Below are positions 37,759-45,290 of a stretch of DNA of 64,000 bases, piece after piece. Origin of the DNA: Curtobacterium sp. MR_MD2014 (GTDB taxonomy: Bacteria > Actinomycetota > Actinomycetes > Actinomycetales > Microbacteriaceae); the NCBI RefSeq assembly GCF_000772085.1, contig NZ_CP009755.1, positions 1,054,001 to 1,118,000 on the forward strand, in the 5' to 3' direction. Each line of letters starts with the position of its first letter. The first letter of the stretch is position 1. The notes beneath the pieces are model-generated. The model ran no database searches, was not told where the DNA came from, and saw only the letters and a list, made by a program, of their open reading frames with translations. The translations under genes and the position numbers were made by a program.

Positions 37759-39353
37759 GTTCGTCCGACGCGCAGCCGCCTCTCTCGCGGCGTGAGGCGC
37801 GCGAGCGGGAGCGTGCCGCCGCAGCCGGCGGGCAGCCGGTCACCCCGCCGCCGACCGTCGCAGCACCGTCCGACCAGCCCGAGGCCCGTCGTCGACCGGG
37901 CTCGCACGTCGCGCCGTCCCCGAGCGGCCCCGCGCAGTCGGCAGCCCGTCCCACCTCCGGCGACTCCGCTCCTGCCCCGCAGCCCGCCGGCGCGGTGTTC
38001 CCGCTCACCCCGGCTCCGGCCTCGGCGACGGAGATCGTGCCGGGGACCGGCGGCCTCACCCGTCGTCAGCTCCGCCTGATGCGCGAGGCCGAGGGGCAGG
38101 CGGTGCAGCCCGTGCCGCTGCGCGCGCCGACCCCGCAGTCCTCCGACCGCACCGTCCAGGACGTCATCGGGTCGGTCGGTCACCTCGACCAGGACACCGA
38201 GCGACCGCGTCCGGCCTCGGCAGACCGCGGGTCGTCGACCCCGCCGCGTCCGGTCCCGGCGTCCGCGGATCGTCCGACCTCGGCGCAGGACCCGGTCCGG
38301 TCCGCCCAGGTCCCGCTCGCCCCGACCCCGGTCGTCGACGCCTCCGAGGCGACGGACCGGACCGGCGACGCCACGGACGCACCCGGTCAGGAGCCTGCTG
38401 CCGAGACCGAGATGCTCGACGCCGCTGCGGTGGCCCAGGCGACCGAGGCCGACGGCTCCCCGGACGCGATCGAGCCCCTGAGCGAGGCCGCGGCGCACGC
38501 CGAGGAACCCCGACGCCACCGCACCACCTGGGCGCCGCCGGAGACCGACGACGCCCCGACCACCGACGACGCCCGGGCCACCGACGACGGCCAGGCCACC
38601 GACGACCGCCAGACCGACGACGACGCGCGGCGCTCGGACGGTGCCGCGGACGACGACGCTGCCCGAGTGTCGCCGTCGTCGGCGCCGATGGCCTCGTCCT
38701 CGACGCCCGTCGTCTTCCCGCTGTCGCTCGACGACGACACGAACGAGGTCCCGATCCAGCGCCCGACACCGGCGACGGACTCCCGTCCCGACGACGGTGC
38801 CGACGACGTCGGTGACGCCCCCCGCGTCCCCGCCGCGTTCCGTCGGAGCCCCGAGCCGAAGCCGGTCACGACGGCCTTCGAACCGCCGGCCGGTCACTGG
38901 ACCCAGCAGGCGCGGGACGCCGGTGACGCCGAGGTGCACGACGTGACGGGCACGCGCCGCGTCGCGGTGCAGGACACCAACTCGATCGTGCTGCCGAACT
39001 CGGCGCTGGCCGACCCGACCGGGGCCCTGAACGCCACGGGTGAGGTCATCCTGACCGGTTCGATCGACCTGCCCGCGTCGCTGTCCTCCACCGGGTCACA
39101 CCGACCGATCGACGGGTCCGAGGTCGACCGTCTGCTCGAGCAGCACGACGAGCAGCCGGAGACGGACGCGAGCCCCGTCCGGGCGAGCCGTGCGGTGTCG
39201 AGCCACACGTCCACCCGTCAGGTCGTGCTCGCCGCCGCGAAGCCGAAGGAGTCCCGGACCCCGGTCATCCTCGGCGTCACCGTCGGCGCCGTCGGTCTGG
39301 CGGCCGCCGGGGTCATCATCGTCGCCCTGCTCACCACCCACCTCGGCGGCTGA
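37755..39353 (+). CDS. Large disordered protein with a C-terminal membrane anchor, unknown function
   Basis: 532 residues, coupled to nadD by ATGA overlap. About 480 residues are disordered, rich in Pro, Ala, Asp and Thr, beginning [21 protein letters not shown] repeat of DDxxATDD type (about 270-300) is coded by 12-bp units. One membrane helix near the C-terminus ([20 protein letters not shown]) is preceded by a basic patch (AAAKPKE), so the long part is probably cytoplasmic. There is no catalytic motif. The gene in this position between nadD and rsfS often codes for LytR-type proteins elsewhere; this one shows no such domain. Confidence 0.8.
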   Translation: MSSSDAQPPLSRREARERERAAAAGGQPVTPPPTVAAPSDQPEARRRPGSHVAPSPSGPAQSAARPTSGDSAPAPQPAGAVFPLTPAPASATEIVPGTGGLTRRQLRLMREAEGQAVQPVPLRAPTPQSSDRTVQDVIGSVGHLDQDTERPRPASADRGSSTPPRPVPASADRPTSAQDPVRSAQVPLAPTPVVDASEATDRTGDATDAPGQEPAAETEMLDAAAVAQATEADGSPDAIEPLSEAAAHAEEPRRHRTTWAPPETDDAPTTDDARATDDGQATDDRQTDDDARRSDGAADDDAARVSPSSAPMASSSTPVVFPLSLDDDTNEVPIQRPTPATDSRPDDGADDVGDAPRVPAAFRRSPEPKPVTTAFEPPAGHWTQQARDAGDAEVHDVTGTRRVAVQDTNSIVLPNSALADPTGALNATGEVILTGSIDLPASLSSTGSHRPIDGSEVDRLLEQHDEQPETDASPVRASRAVSSHTSTRQVVLAAAKPKESRTPVILGVTVGAVGLAAAGVIIVALLTTHLGG

Positions 39354-39492
39354 CCGCCCGCCGACCCCTCGTCGAACGTCGCCCCGTCGCCCGACCCGGC
39401 CCACCGGCCTGGCCGCTGTCGGCGGGGTGGCCTATGATCAGGACCCACCACACGGACCCGCAGAGCGCGGTGCCGACGACCGGAAGGACTCC

Positions 39493-39867
39493 GTGACCGC
39501 CTCCTCACGCGCACTGGAACTCGTGCAGATCGCCGCCCAGGCGGCCGACGCGAAGCAGGCCGAAGACCTCGTCGCCCTCGACGTGACCGGGCCGCTGCAG
39601 CTCACCGACGTGTTCCTGCTCGCGACCGGCCGGAACGAGCGCAACGTGCTCGCCATCGCGGACGAGGTCGAGGACCGTCTGATCGCTGCCGGCGCCAAGC
39701 CGCTCCGACGCGAGGGCCGGACCGAGGGTCGCTGGGTCCTCATCGACTTCGGCGACATCGTCGTGCACGTCTTCCACGAGGAAGACCGTCAGTACTACTC
39801 GCTCGAGCGCCTCTGGTCGGACTGCCCGACGATCCCGCTCGAGCTGCCCGTCGACCACACGGCGTAG
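39493..39867 (+). CDS. rsfS: Ribosome silencing factor RsfS
   Basis: 124 residues from GTG 39493, after GGAAGGA. The fold reads AADAKQAEDLVALDVTGPLQLTDVFLLATGRNERNVLAIADEVED, and ends GRWVLIDFGDIVVHVFHEEDRQYYSLERLW, the RsfS signature. It binds L14 and blocks subunit joining in stationary phase or starvation. TATGAT (39433-39438) is a -10 candidate, so it has its own promoter downstream of the disordered-protein gene. Confidence 0.97.
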   Translation: MTASSRALELVQIAAQAADAKQAEDLVALDVTGPLQLTDVFLLATGRNERNVLAIADEVEDRLIAAGAKPLRREGRTEGRWVLIDFGDIVVHVFHEEDRQYYSLERLWSDCPTIPLELPVDHTA

Positions 39868-39874
39868 ACGCGAC

Positions 39875-39912
39875 GCGCCCGGGTGGCGGAGACGATTTCG
39901 TCACCCGGCGTT
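39875..39912 (+). terminator. Imperfect hairpin after rsfS
   Basis: GCGCCCGGGTG (39875-39885) can pair with CACCCGGCG (39902-39910) with a bulge. It is followed by TACGCT (39922-39927), the -10 candidate for the tRNA gene. Confidence 0.5.
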
Positions 39913-39970
39913 CGCGTGGTGTACGCTTTCATGGTGCCGCCGGGAACGGGGGCACGGAGCAACACGATCT

Positions 39971-40043
39971 GGGTCTGTGGCGCAGCTGGTAGCGCACCTG
40001 CATGGCATGCAGGGGGTCAGGGGTTCGAGTCCCCTCAGATCCA
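39971..40043 (+). tRNA. tRNA-Ala, anticodon GGC
   Basis: 73 nt. The acceptor GGGTCTG pairs with CAGATCC and contains the G3.U70 pair that identifies tRNA-Ala. The anticodon stem CCTGC/GCAGG encloses ATGGCAT, anticodon GGC. The T loop is GGTTCGAGTCC. The discriminator is A and CCA is not encoded. A terminator follows at 40058. Confidence 0.97.
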
Positions 40044-40057
40044 CCGAAGAACACGAT

Positions 40058-40087
40058 GAAGCCCCGCCGGACCCCCGGCGGGGCTTC
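40058..40087 (+). terminator. Terminator of the tRNA-Ala transcript
   Basis: GAAGCCCCGCCGG pairs perfectly with CCGGCGGGGCTTC around ACCC, with further A/G.T pairing outside. Confidence 0.85.
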
Positions 40088-40112
40088 GTCGTTCCGGGCC
40101 GCCGCACCCCAG

Positions 40113-40118
40113 TACGCT
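40113..40118 (+). promoter_or_regulatory. -10 element of the aldose 1-epimerase gene (leaderless)
   Basis: TACGCT, 7 nt before ATG 40126. It is the reason for choosing this start over an ATG two codons earlier. Confidence 0.5.
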
Positions 40119-40125
40119 GTTGCGC

Positions 40126-41094
40126 ATGAGCAACGACGCCCCCGTGACCGGTTCCCAGCCGACCGGTCCCCACCTGGCCGGATCCCCGCTGTCCGGGTCC
40201 GCCCTGACGATCACCGCCGGCGGGTACACCGCCGAGATCGCCTCGGTCGGGGCGTCGCTCCGGACACTCCGCGCCGACGGACGCGACCTGGTCGTCCCGT
40301 TCGCCGCCGACGAGGTCCGTCCGGCCTTCCGCGGCGCCGTCCTGGCCCCGTGGCCGAACCGGGTCGTCGACGGCCGGTACACCTTCGGTGGACACGACCA
40401 CGAGCTCGCCCTGACCGAACCCAAGCGGCACCACGCGCTGCACGGCCTCGTCGCCTGGACCGACTTCCGCATCGTGGCCCACGAGCCCGACCGTGCCGTG
40501 CTCGCCACGACCGTCCCCGCGCAGGAGGGGTACCCGTACCGCGTCGAGGTGCTCGTCGAGTACCGCGTCGACGCCGACGGACTGCACACGACCGTCACCG
40601 GGACGAACACCGGTGGGGACGCGGCACCGTGGGGGACCGGGCCGCACCCGTACCTCGTCGCCGGCGCCGGTCGCGTCGACGACTGGACCCTCACCCTGCC
40701 CGCCGCCGAGGTGCTCGAGGTCACCGAGGACCGTCTCGTGCCGACCGGCACCGCCCCCGTGCACGACGAGTTCGACCTGCGCACCGCGACCGTGATCGGC
40801 GACCGTTTCATCGACCACGCGTTCACCGGGTTCGACCGGAACGGCGACGGGCTGGCGACGATCGTGCTCACCGCGGCGGACGGCCACGGGGTCCGGGTGT
40901 CCTTCGGGCCGGAGTGCGGCTGGGCGCAGGTGCACACCGCCGACCACGTCGTGCCGGAGTACCACCGCGTCGGCCTCGCGGTCGAACCGATGACCTGCGC
41001 GCCGGACGCCTTCAACGCTGGCGAGGAGTCCGGGCTCGTCGTGCTCGCACCCGGTGCCGCGCACGCCGCTTCGTGGACGATCGCCGCGGTCTGA
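40126..41094 (+). CDS. Aldose 1-epimerase family protein
   Basis: 322 residues. The beta-sandwich galactose mutarotase fold shows VVPFAADEVRPAFRGAVLAPWPNRVVDGRY near 60 and RHHALHGLVAWTDF near 105, holding the His that acts as acid, and GTGPHPYLV near 180. The late VAVEPMTCAPDAFN is the family's substrate-binding Glu segment. It probably interconverts alpha and beta anomers of an aldose; the sugar is not known. It has a Thr/Ser/Gly-rich N-terminus and no signal peptide. The next gene overlaps its end by 22 bp. Confidence 0.92.
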   Translation: MSNDAPVTGSQPTGPHLAGSPLSGSALTITAGGYTAEIASVGASLRTLRADGRDLVVPFAADEVRPAFRGAVLAPWPNRVVDGRYTFGGHDHELALTEPKRHHALHGLVAWTDFRIVAHEPDRAVLATTVPAQEGYPYRVEVLVEYRVDADGLHTTVTGTNTGGDAAPWGTGPHPYLVAGAGRVDDWTLTLPAAEVLEVTEDRLVPTGTAPVHDEFDLRTATVIGDRFIDHAFTGFDRNGDGLATIVLTAADGHGVRVSFGPECGWAQVHTADHVVPEYHRVGLAVEPMTCAPDAFNAGEESGLVVLAPGAAHAASWTIAAV

Positions 41095-42575
41095 CCCGAG
41101 CGCGGGTCCTCGCGCGTCGCCTCGACGTCGCGCCGGACCTCGGTGCGCTGGCGGCTGCCACCGGCTCCGACGTCGTCTGGCTCGACTCCGGGCTGCCCGA
41201 GGGTGCGCCGGAGGCCGCTCGTGGACGCGCCCGGTGGTCGGTCCTCGCCCACACGGACGGGCCGTTCGCGACGCGGTTCCGGCACGAGGACCGACACGCG
41301 GTGCTCGAGGTCCCGTCCGCTGCGCAGCGGTGGTTCGGGCCGTCCCGCACCGAGGCGCGTGCCGCCTTCACCGTGCTCGACGACCTGCTGACCCGGACCC
41401 CGGCGCTCGAGGCCCCCGTGCCGGGCTGCGGGTTCGCGCTCGGCTGGGTCGGGTTCCTCGGGTACGAGCTCGGTCGCGAGTCCGGCGGCCCCGACCGCGC
41501 CGCGGCGCACGCGGACGCCGACCTGCGCTTCGTGGACCGCGCGCTCGTCGTGCACGCCGACGGTCGTGCCTGGGCGCTCGCCCTGGTGACCGACGACGAA
41601 CCGACGGCCAGTGCGGCGAACCGGGCGTGGCTCGCGGGGCCGCACACGGGGCGGCCGTCCGTCGACGCGACGGACGGCACCACGGGCCTCCAGGCCGGTG
41701 CGGACGGGCGCGTGTCCCGCGACGCGTACGAGGCAGCGGTCGAGGCGTGCCGCGCCGAGATCCGTGAGGGGAACGCGTTCCAGGTGTGCCTCACGACCGC
41801 CTTCGCGGTCGGTGCATCCGGACGGGAGGCCCTGCCCGCGCCCGCCACGGACCCGCACCTGGTCGAGTACCTGCGACTGCGGCGGGCGGACCCCGTCCCG
41901 TTCGGTGCCTACCTGCGACTCGGCACGCTGCGGGTCGCGAGCCGCTCGCCGGAGCGGTTCCTGCGGGTCGGTGCCGACGGCACGGTCGTCGCCGAGCCGA
42001 TCAAGGGCACGCGGCCGCGTGACCCGGACCCGCGACGTGACGCCACGGCGCGCGCGGCGCTCGCGGCGAGCCCGAAGGACCGCGCCGAGAACGTCATGAT
42101 CGTCGACCTGCTGCGGAACGACCTGCTCCGCTCGGCGGTGCCCGGGTCGGTGCACGTCGAGCGGCTCTGCGACGTCGAGACCTACGCGACCGTGCACCAG
42201 CTCGTGTCGACGGTGTCCGCCGTGCTGCCGGCCGGGGCGTCCCGTGCAGCGCTCGTGCGCGCTGCGTTCCCGCCGGGATCGATGACCGGGGCGCCGAAGA
42301 TCAGCGCGATGGCGATCGCGGACCGGCTCGAGGGGGCACCGCGGGGCGTGTACTCGGGGGTCGTGGGCTACTTCTCCGCGGACGGTGCGGTCGACCTGTC
42401 GGTGGCCATCCGCACACTGGTGACGGTGCTGGACGACCGGGGAGCGGAACGCGTCCGGACGTTCGGGGCCGGAGGCGCGGTGACGTGGTCGTCGGTCGCG
42501 TCGGACGAGGCGGACGAGGTCGAGACGAAGACCCGGTCGGTGTTCGGAGCACTGGGGGTCTCGGCCCGCTGGTGA
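41073..42575 (+). CDS. pabB: Aminodeoxychorismate synthase component I (chorismate-binding)
   Basis: About 500 residues. The chorismate-binding domain has AFQVCLTTAF, RVASRSPERFLRV, EPIKGTRPRD (about 308-317), NVMIVDLLRNDLLR, FPPGSMTGAPK and VYSGVVGYFSADGAVDLSVAIRT, all in place. PIKGTRPR instead of the TrpE-like PIAGTRPR points to PabB (Lys at the nucleophile position). The start is GTG 41073, overlapping the epimerase by 22 bp; no ribosome site is seen. It makes 4-amino-4-deoxychorismate with ammonia from a glutamine amidotransferase that is not encoded here. A family A repeat variant lies at residues about 205-209 (GLQAG). Confidence 0.92.
   Translation: MDDRRGLTRARVLARRLDVAPDLGALAAATGSDVVWLDSGLPEGAPEAARGRARWSVLAHTDGPFATRFRHEDRHAVLEVPSAAQRWFGPSRTEARAAFTVLDDLLTRTPALEAPVPGCGFALGWVGFLGYELGRESGGPDRAAAHADADLRFVDRALVVHADGRAWALALVTDDEPTASAANRAWLAGPHTGRPSVDATDGTTGLQAGADGRVSRDAYEAAVEACRAEIREGNAFQVCLTTAFAVGASGREALPAPATDPHLVEYLRLRRADPVPFGAYLRLGTLRVASRSPERFLRVGADGTVVAEPIKGTRPRDPDPRRDATARAALAASPKDRAENVMIVDLLRNDLLRSAVPGSVHVERLCDVETYATVHQLVSTVSAVLPAGASRAALVRAAFPPGSMTGAPKISAMAIADRLEGAPRGVYSGVVGYFSADGAVDLSVAIRTLVTVLDDRGAERVRTFGAGGAVTWSSVASDEADEVETKTRSVFGALGVSARW
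41684..41698. repeat. Family A core variant inside pabB
   Basis: GGGCCTCCAGGCCGG, in frame as G-L-Q-A-G in the linker before the chorismate-binding domain. Confidence 0.5.
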
Positions 42576-42627
42576 GCGGGGTGCCCGGGCGCGGGTCGGG
42601 ACCGCGTCCCGGCACCGGTCGGGCGTG

Positions 42628-42643
42628 TCGAACGGGTGTTCGA
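42628..42643. promoter_or_regulatory. SOS box 1 (LexA site)
   Basis: TCGAACGGGTGTTCGA, a perfect palindrome matching the actinobacterial LexA consensus TCGAAC-N4-GTTCGA. It lies 54 bp centre to centre upstream of the second box. Confidence 0.9.
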
Positions 42644-42672
42644 AGTCGTTGTCCACCGGATGTCGGACCCGG

Positions 42673-42704
42673 TTGACATCATCGAACACATGTTCGAATA
42701 TGAG
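42673..42704 (+). promoter_or_regulatory. imuA' promoter with SOS box 2
   Basis: TTGACA (42673-42678) is the -35. The LexA box TCGAACACATGTTCGA occupies 42682-42697. GAATAT (42696-42701, 17-nt spacer) or TATGAG (42699-42704) is the -10. LexA would fill the spacer. The ATG at 42708 is at the expected start of transcription, so the mRNA is leaderless. Confidence 0.88.
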
Positions 42705-42707
42705 GGC

Positions 42708-43586
42708 ATGCAGACGGCGGCGGCACTCCTGTCGCCCGGGCCCGAGGGGGCGACCGGGCCCGACGGTCCCGCTCGCCCCGGGGGCCGCTCCGGGGCGTCC
42801 CGACCGACCCGGCGCGTCGACCACCTGGGGGACGCCCGGGCGGCGCTCGAACGCATCACGTCGCTGCGCTCCCGAGTGTCCGAGATGGAAGCACCCCGCG
42901 TCGACGTCCAGGGGCTCCCCACCGCCGACGCCCTGCGGTCGCTGCTGCCCGGTGGCGCGATCCGGGTCGGTGGCTCCTACGCCGTGCAGGAGTCCGTGCT
43001 GCTCGCGATGACCATGCTGCAGGCGGCCTCGGCCGAGGGAGCATGGTGCGCCGTGGTCGGTGTGCCGTCCTTCGGGGTCGAGGCGGCGGCGGCGATGGGC
43101 ATCGACCTCGAACGACTCGTGCTCGTGCCCGATCCGGGCGACCAGTGGCTCACGGTGACCGCAGCCCTCGCCGACGTGGCGCAGATCGTCCTGACGCGAC
43201 CGCTCGGCCGGGTCGTGCCCGGCGACGTCTCGCGGCTGTCCGCGCGGCTGCGGCAGCGCGGTGGAGCGCTCGTCGCCCTCGGCACCTGGCCGGGCGCCGA
43301 CGTCACGCTGCGGGTGAGCGGCTCGGTGTGGACCGGCATCGGCGACGGCCACGGGTACCTGGCGGAGCGGCGTGCCACGGTGACGGCGTCCGGCCGTGCG
43401 GGAGCAGGTCGACCCGTCAGCGCCGACCTGCTGCTCCCGGCGGCGGACGGTGCGGTGCGACCCGCCGCGCCCCTGGTCGCCCGGGCCGGTGGGACGGACA
43501 CGGGCGCTCCGGGCGGCGTCGGCATCGCGGCCGCCGACGGTGCCGGGGACTCCCGGGTGCTCCGCCCGGTCGCGGTGGCGTCGTGA
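42708..43586 (+). CDS. imuA': ImuA' mutasome accessory protein
   Basis: 292 residues from ATG 42708; in-frame ATGs upstream lie inside the SOS promoter. The N-terminal 30 residues are Gly/Pro-rich. The body has a RecA-like layout with GGAIRVGGSYAVQESVLLAMTMLQAASAEGAWCAVVGVPSFG but no Walker A lysine, as in ImuA' proteins. It partners ImuB and DnaE2 in damage-induced mutagenesis, acting in error-prone synthesis across lesions. First gene of the operon; ImuB overlaps its stop by 4 bp (GTGA). The assignment rests on fold, operon and SOS control rather than strong motifs. Confidence 0.9.
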   Translation: MQTAAALLSPGPEGATGPDGPARPGGRSGASRPTRRVDHLGDARAALERITSLRSRVSEMEAPRVDVQGLPTADALRSLLPGGAIRVGGSYAVQESVLLAMTMLQAASAEGAWCAVVGVPSFGVEAAAAMGIDLERLVLVPDPGDQWLTVTAALADVAQIVLTRPLGRVVPGDVSRLSARLRQRGGALVALGTWPGADVTLRVSGSVWTGIGDGHGYLAERRATVTASGRAGAGRPVSADLLLPAADGAVRPAAPLVARAGGTDTGAPGGVGIAAADGAGDSRVLRPVAVAS

Positions 43587-45280
43587 GCCCGCGGGGACGG
43601 GCCCGTGCCGCCTCGCCGCGCGGCACGACCAGGGGGACCGCCGGCGCCGGGGTGCCGGGGCCGGGGGCCGTGCGTGCCGATGCCCTGGCCCGTGGCGGCG
43701 CCCTGCCGGAACCACCGCCTGCGCGCACGATCGTGCTCTGGTGCCCGGACTGGCCGGTGATCGCCGCCGCCCGGGCCGCGGGGTCGCCGCCCGAGCACCC
43801 GTTCGCCCTGGTGGCGAAGGGGGTGGTGTTCGCCAGCTCGGCCAGTGCCCGGCAGCAGGGGGTGGTGCGGGGCCTCCGCGTGCGCGAGGCCCAGGCGCGC
43901 TGCCCGGAACTCGTGGTCGAGCCCTACGACGACGCACTCGACCACCGCGCGTTCGAACCCGTCATCCGTGCGATCGAGGAAGCGGTCCCCGGGGTCGAGG
44001 TCCTGCGACCGGGGACGATCGCCCTGCGCTCCCGGGGGCCTGCGCGCTACTACGGCGGCGAGCGGGCGGCCGCGGCGACGCTGGCCGGGATCGCCGCCGA
44101 CCACGGTGCGCCCGGTGTGCGTGCCGGGGTGGCGGACACCCCGTTCGCGGCGGAACAGGCAGCGCGGTCGCGTCCCGTGCGCCCGGGGGAGCGGGTGCGC
44201 ATCGTGCCGGTCGGCGGTTCGGCCCTGTTCCTGGCGGACCTGCCGCTCGGCGTGCTCGGCGACCCGGACCTGGCGATGGTGCTCGGGAGGCTCGGCATCG
44301 CCACGCTCGGCGACTTCGCCGCGCTCGGCGACGAGCAGGTGCGCGACCGGTTCGGTGTCGCCGGGGCGTTCCTGCACCGGCTGGCGGGCGGTCGCGACCC
44401 GCGCGAGGTCGCAGCGCGGGCGGTCCCGCCGGAGCTCCGGGTCGAGGCGTCCTTCGAACCACCGCTCGACCGCGCCGACCAGGTGGCGTTCGCCTTCCGC
44501 CGTTCGGCCGACGACTTCGCCGCACGGCTGCGCGCGGCCGGACTCGTCGCGACCACGATCCGGGTGGGCATCGTCGACGAGCGCGACCTCCTGCTCGAAC
44601 GGACCTGGGTGCACCCGCGCTGGTTCGACGCCGCCGACGTCGTCGACCGCGTGCGCTGGCAGCTCGCCGGCGGCGTGGACCCCTCCGGGCTCGAGGCGCC
44701 CGTGGTCCAGGTGGTGCTCGAGCCGGTCGCGGTCGACGACGCGTCGAACCACGAGCGTGGGCTCTGGGGGACCGGACCCGACGAACGGGTGCACCACGCC
44801 CTCGCCCGGGTGCAGGGGCTCGTCGGGCACGAGGGCGTGGTCACCCCGCGGATCGGCGGGGGCCGCACGCTGGCCGAGCGCGTCGTGCTCGTGCCGTGGG
44901 GCGACGCCCCGGTCGGCGGCGAGCGGGCGTTGGCGACCGTCCGCGACCGGCCGTGGCCCGGCAGGCTCCCGGGGCCGCCACCCGCGACCGTGCTCGAGCG
45001 ACCCCGTCCGGTGGACGTCGTCGCTGCGGGGGGTGACACCGTCGACGTCGACGGCCGCGGCGCACTGACCGCGGTGCCGGAGCGGTTCCGGGCCGAGGGC
45101 GAGCGGGGCGGCCGGTTCGCGTCCGTGACCGCGTGGGCGGGGCCGTGGCCGCTCGTCGTGCGCTGGTGGGAGGCCGGCGGGCGGCGACTGCACCGGCTGC
45201 AGGTCGTCGACGACGACGGCCGGGCCTGGTACCTGGTGCTCGCCGACCACCGGTGGTGGGCCGAGGCGGTCGCGACGTGA
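43583..45280 (+). CDS. imuB: ImuB, catalytically inactive Y-family polymerase homologue
   Basis: 565 residues from GTG 43583. The polymerase palm opens VLWCPDWPVIAAARAAG (the ImuB CPDWPV signature) where active Y-family enzymes have DMDAFFA, so the metal Asp is missing. LRVREAQARCPEL and the little-finger region follow. After VVLEPVAVDD the sequence is NHERGLWGTGPDERVHHALARVQGLVG. Family members have QLPLWG-type clamp-binding motif here; ERGLWG (391-396) lacks the Gln and first Leu. It ends WYLVLADHRWWAEAVAT. ImuB is the hub that brings DnaE2 to the clamp. The operon is SOS-controlled. Confidence 0.93.
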   Translation: MSPRGRARAASPRGTTRGTAGAGVPGPGAVRADALARGGALPEPPPARTIVLWCPDWPVIAAARAAGSPPEHPFALVAKGVVFASSASARQQGVVRGLRVREAQARCPELVVEPYDDALDHRAFEPVIRAIEEAVPGVEVLRPGTIALRSRGPARYYGGERAAAATLAGIAADHGAPGVRAGVADTPFAAEQAARSRPVRPGERVRIVPVGGSALFLADLPLGVLGDPDLAMVLGRLGIATLGDFAALGDEQVRDRFGVAGAFLHRLAGGRDPREVAARAVPPELRVEASFEPPLDRADQVAFAFRRSADDFAARLRAAGLVATTIRVGIVDERDLLLERTWVHPRWFDAADVVDRVRWQLAGGVDPSGLEAPVVQVVLEPVAVDDASNHERGLWGTGPDERVHHALARVQGLVGHEGVVTPRIGGGRTLAERVVLVPWGDAPVGGERALATVRDRPWPGRLPGPPPATVLERPRPVDVVAAGGDTVDVDGRGALTAVPERFRAEGERGGRFASVTAWAGPWPLVVRWWEAGGRRLHRLQVVDDDGRAWYLVLADHRWWAEAVAT

Positions 45281-45290
45281 AGGAGACCTG

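Noticed and set aside
41073..42575. Anthranilate synthase component I (TrpE)
   Set aside because: PIKGTRPR with Lys is the PabB form; no trp genes are nearby.
42708..43586. RecA/KaiC-type ATPase
   Set aside because: There is no Walker A lysine. Operon order and SOS boxes fit ImuA'.
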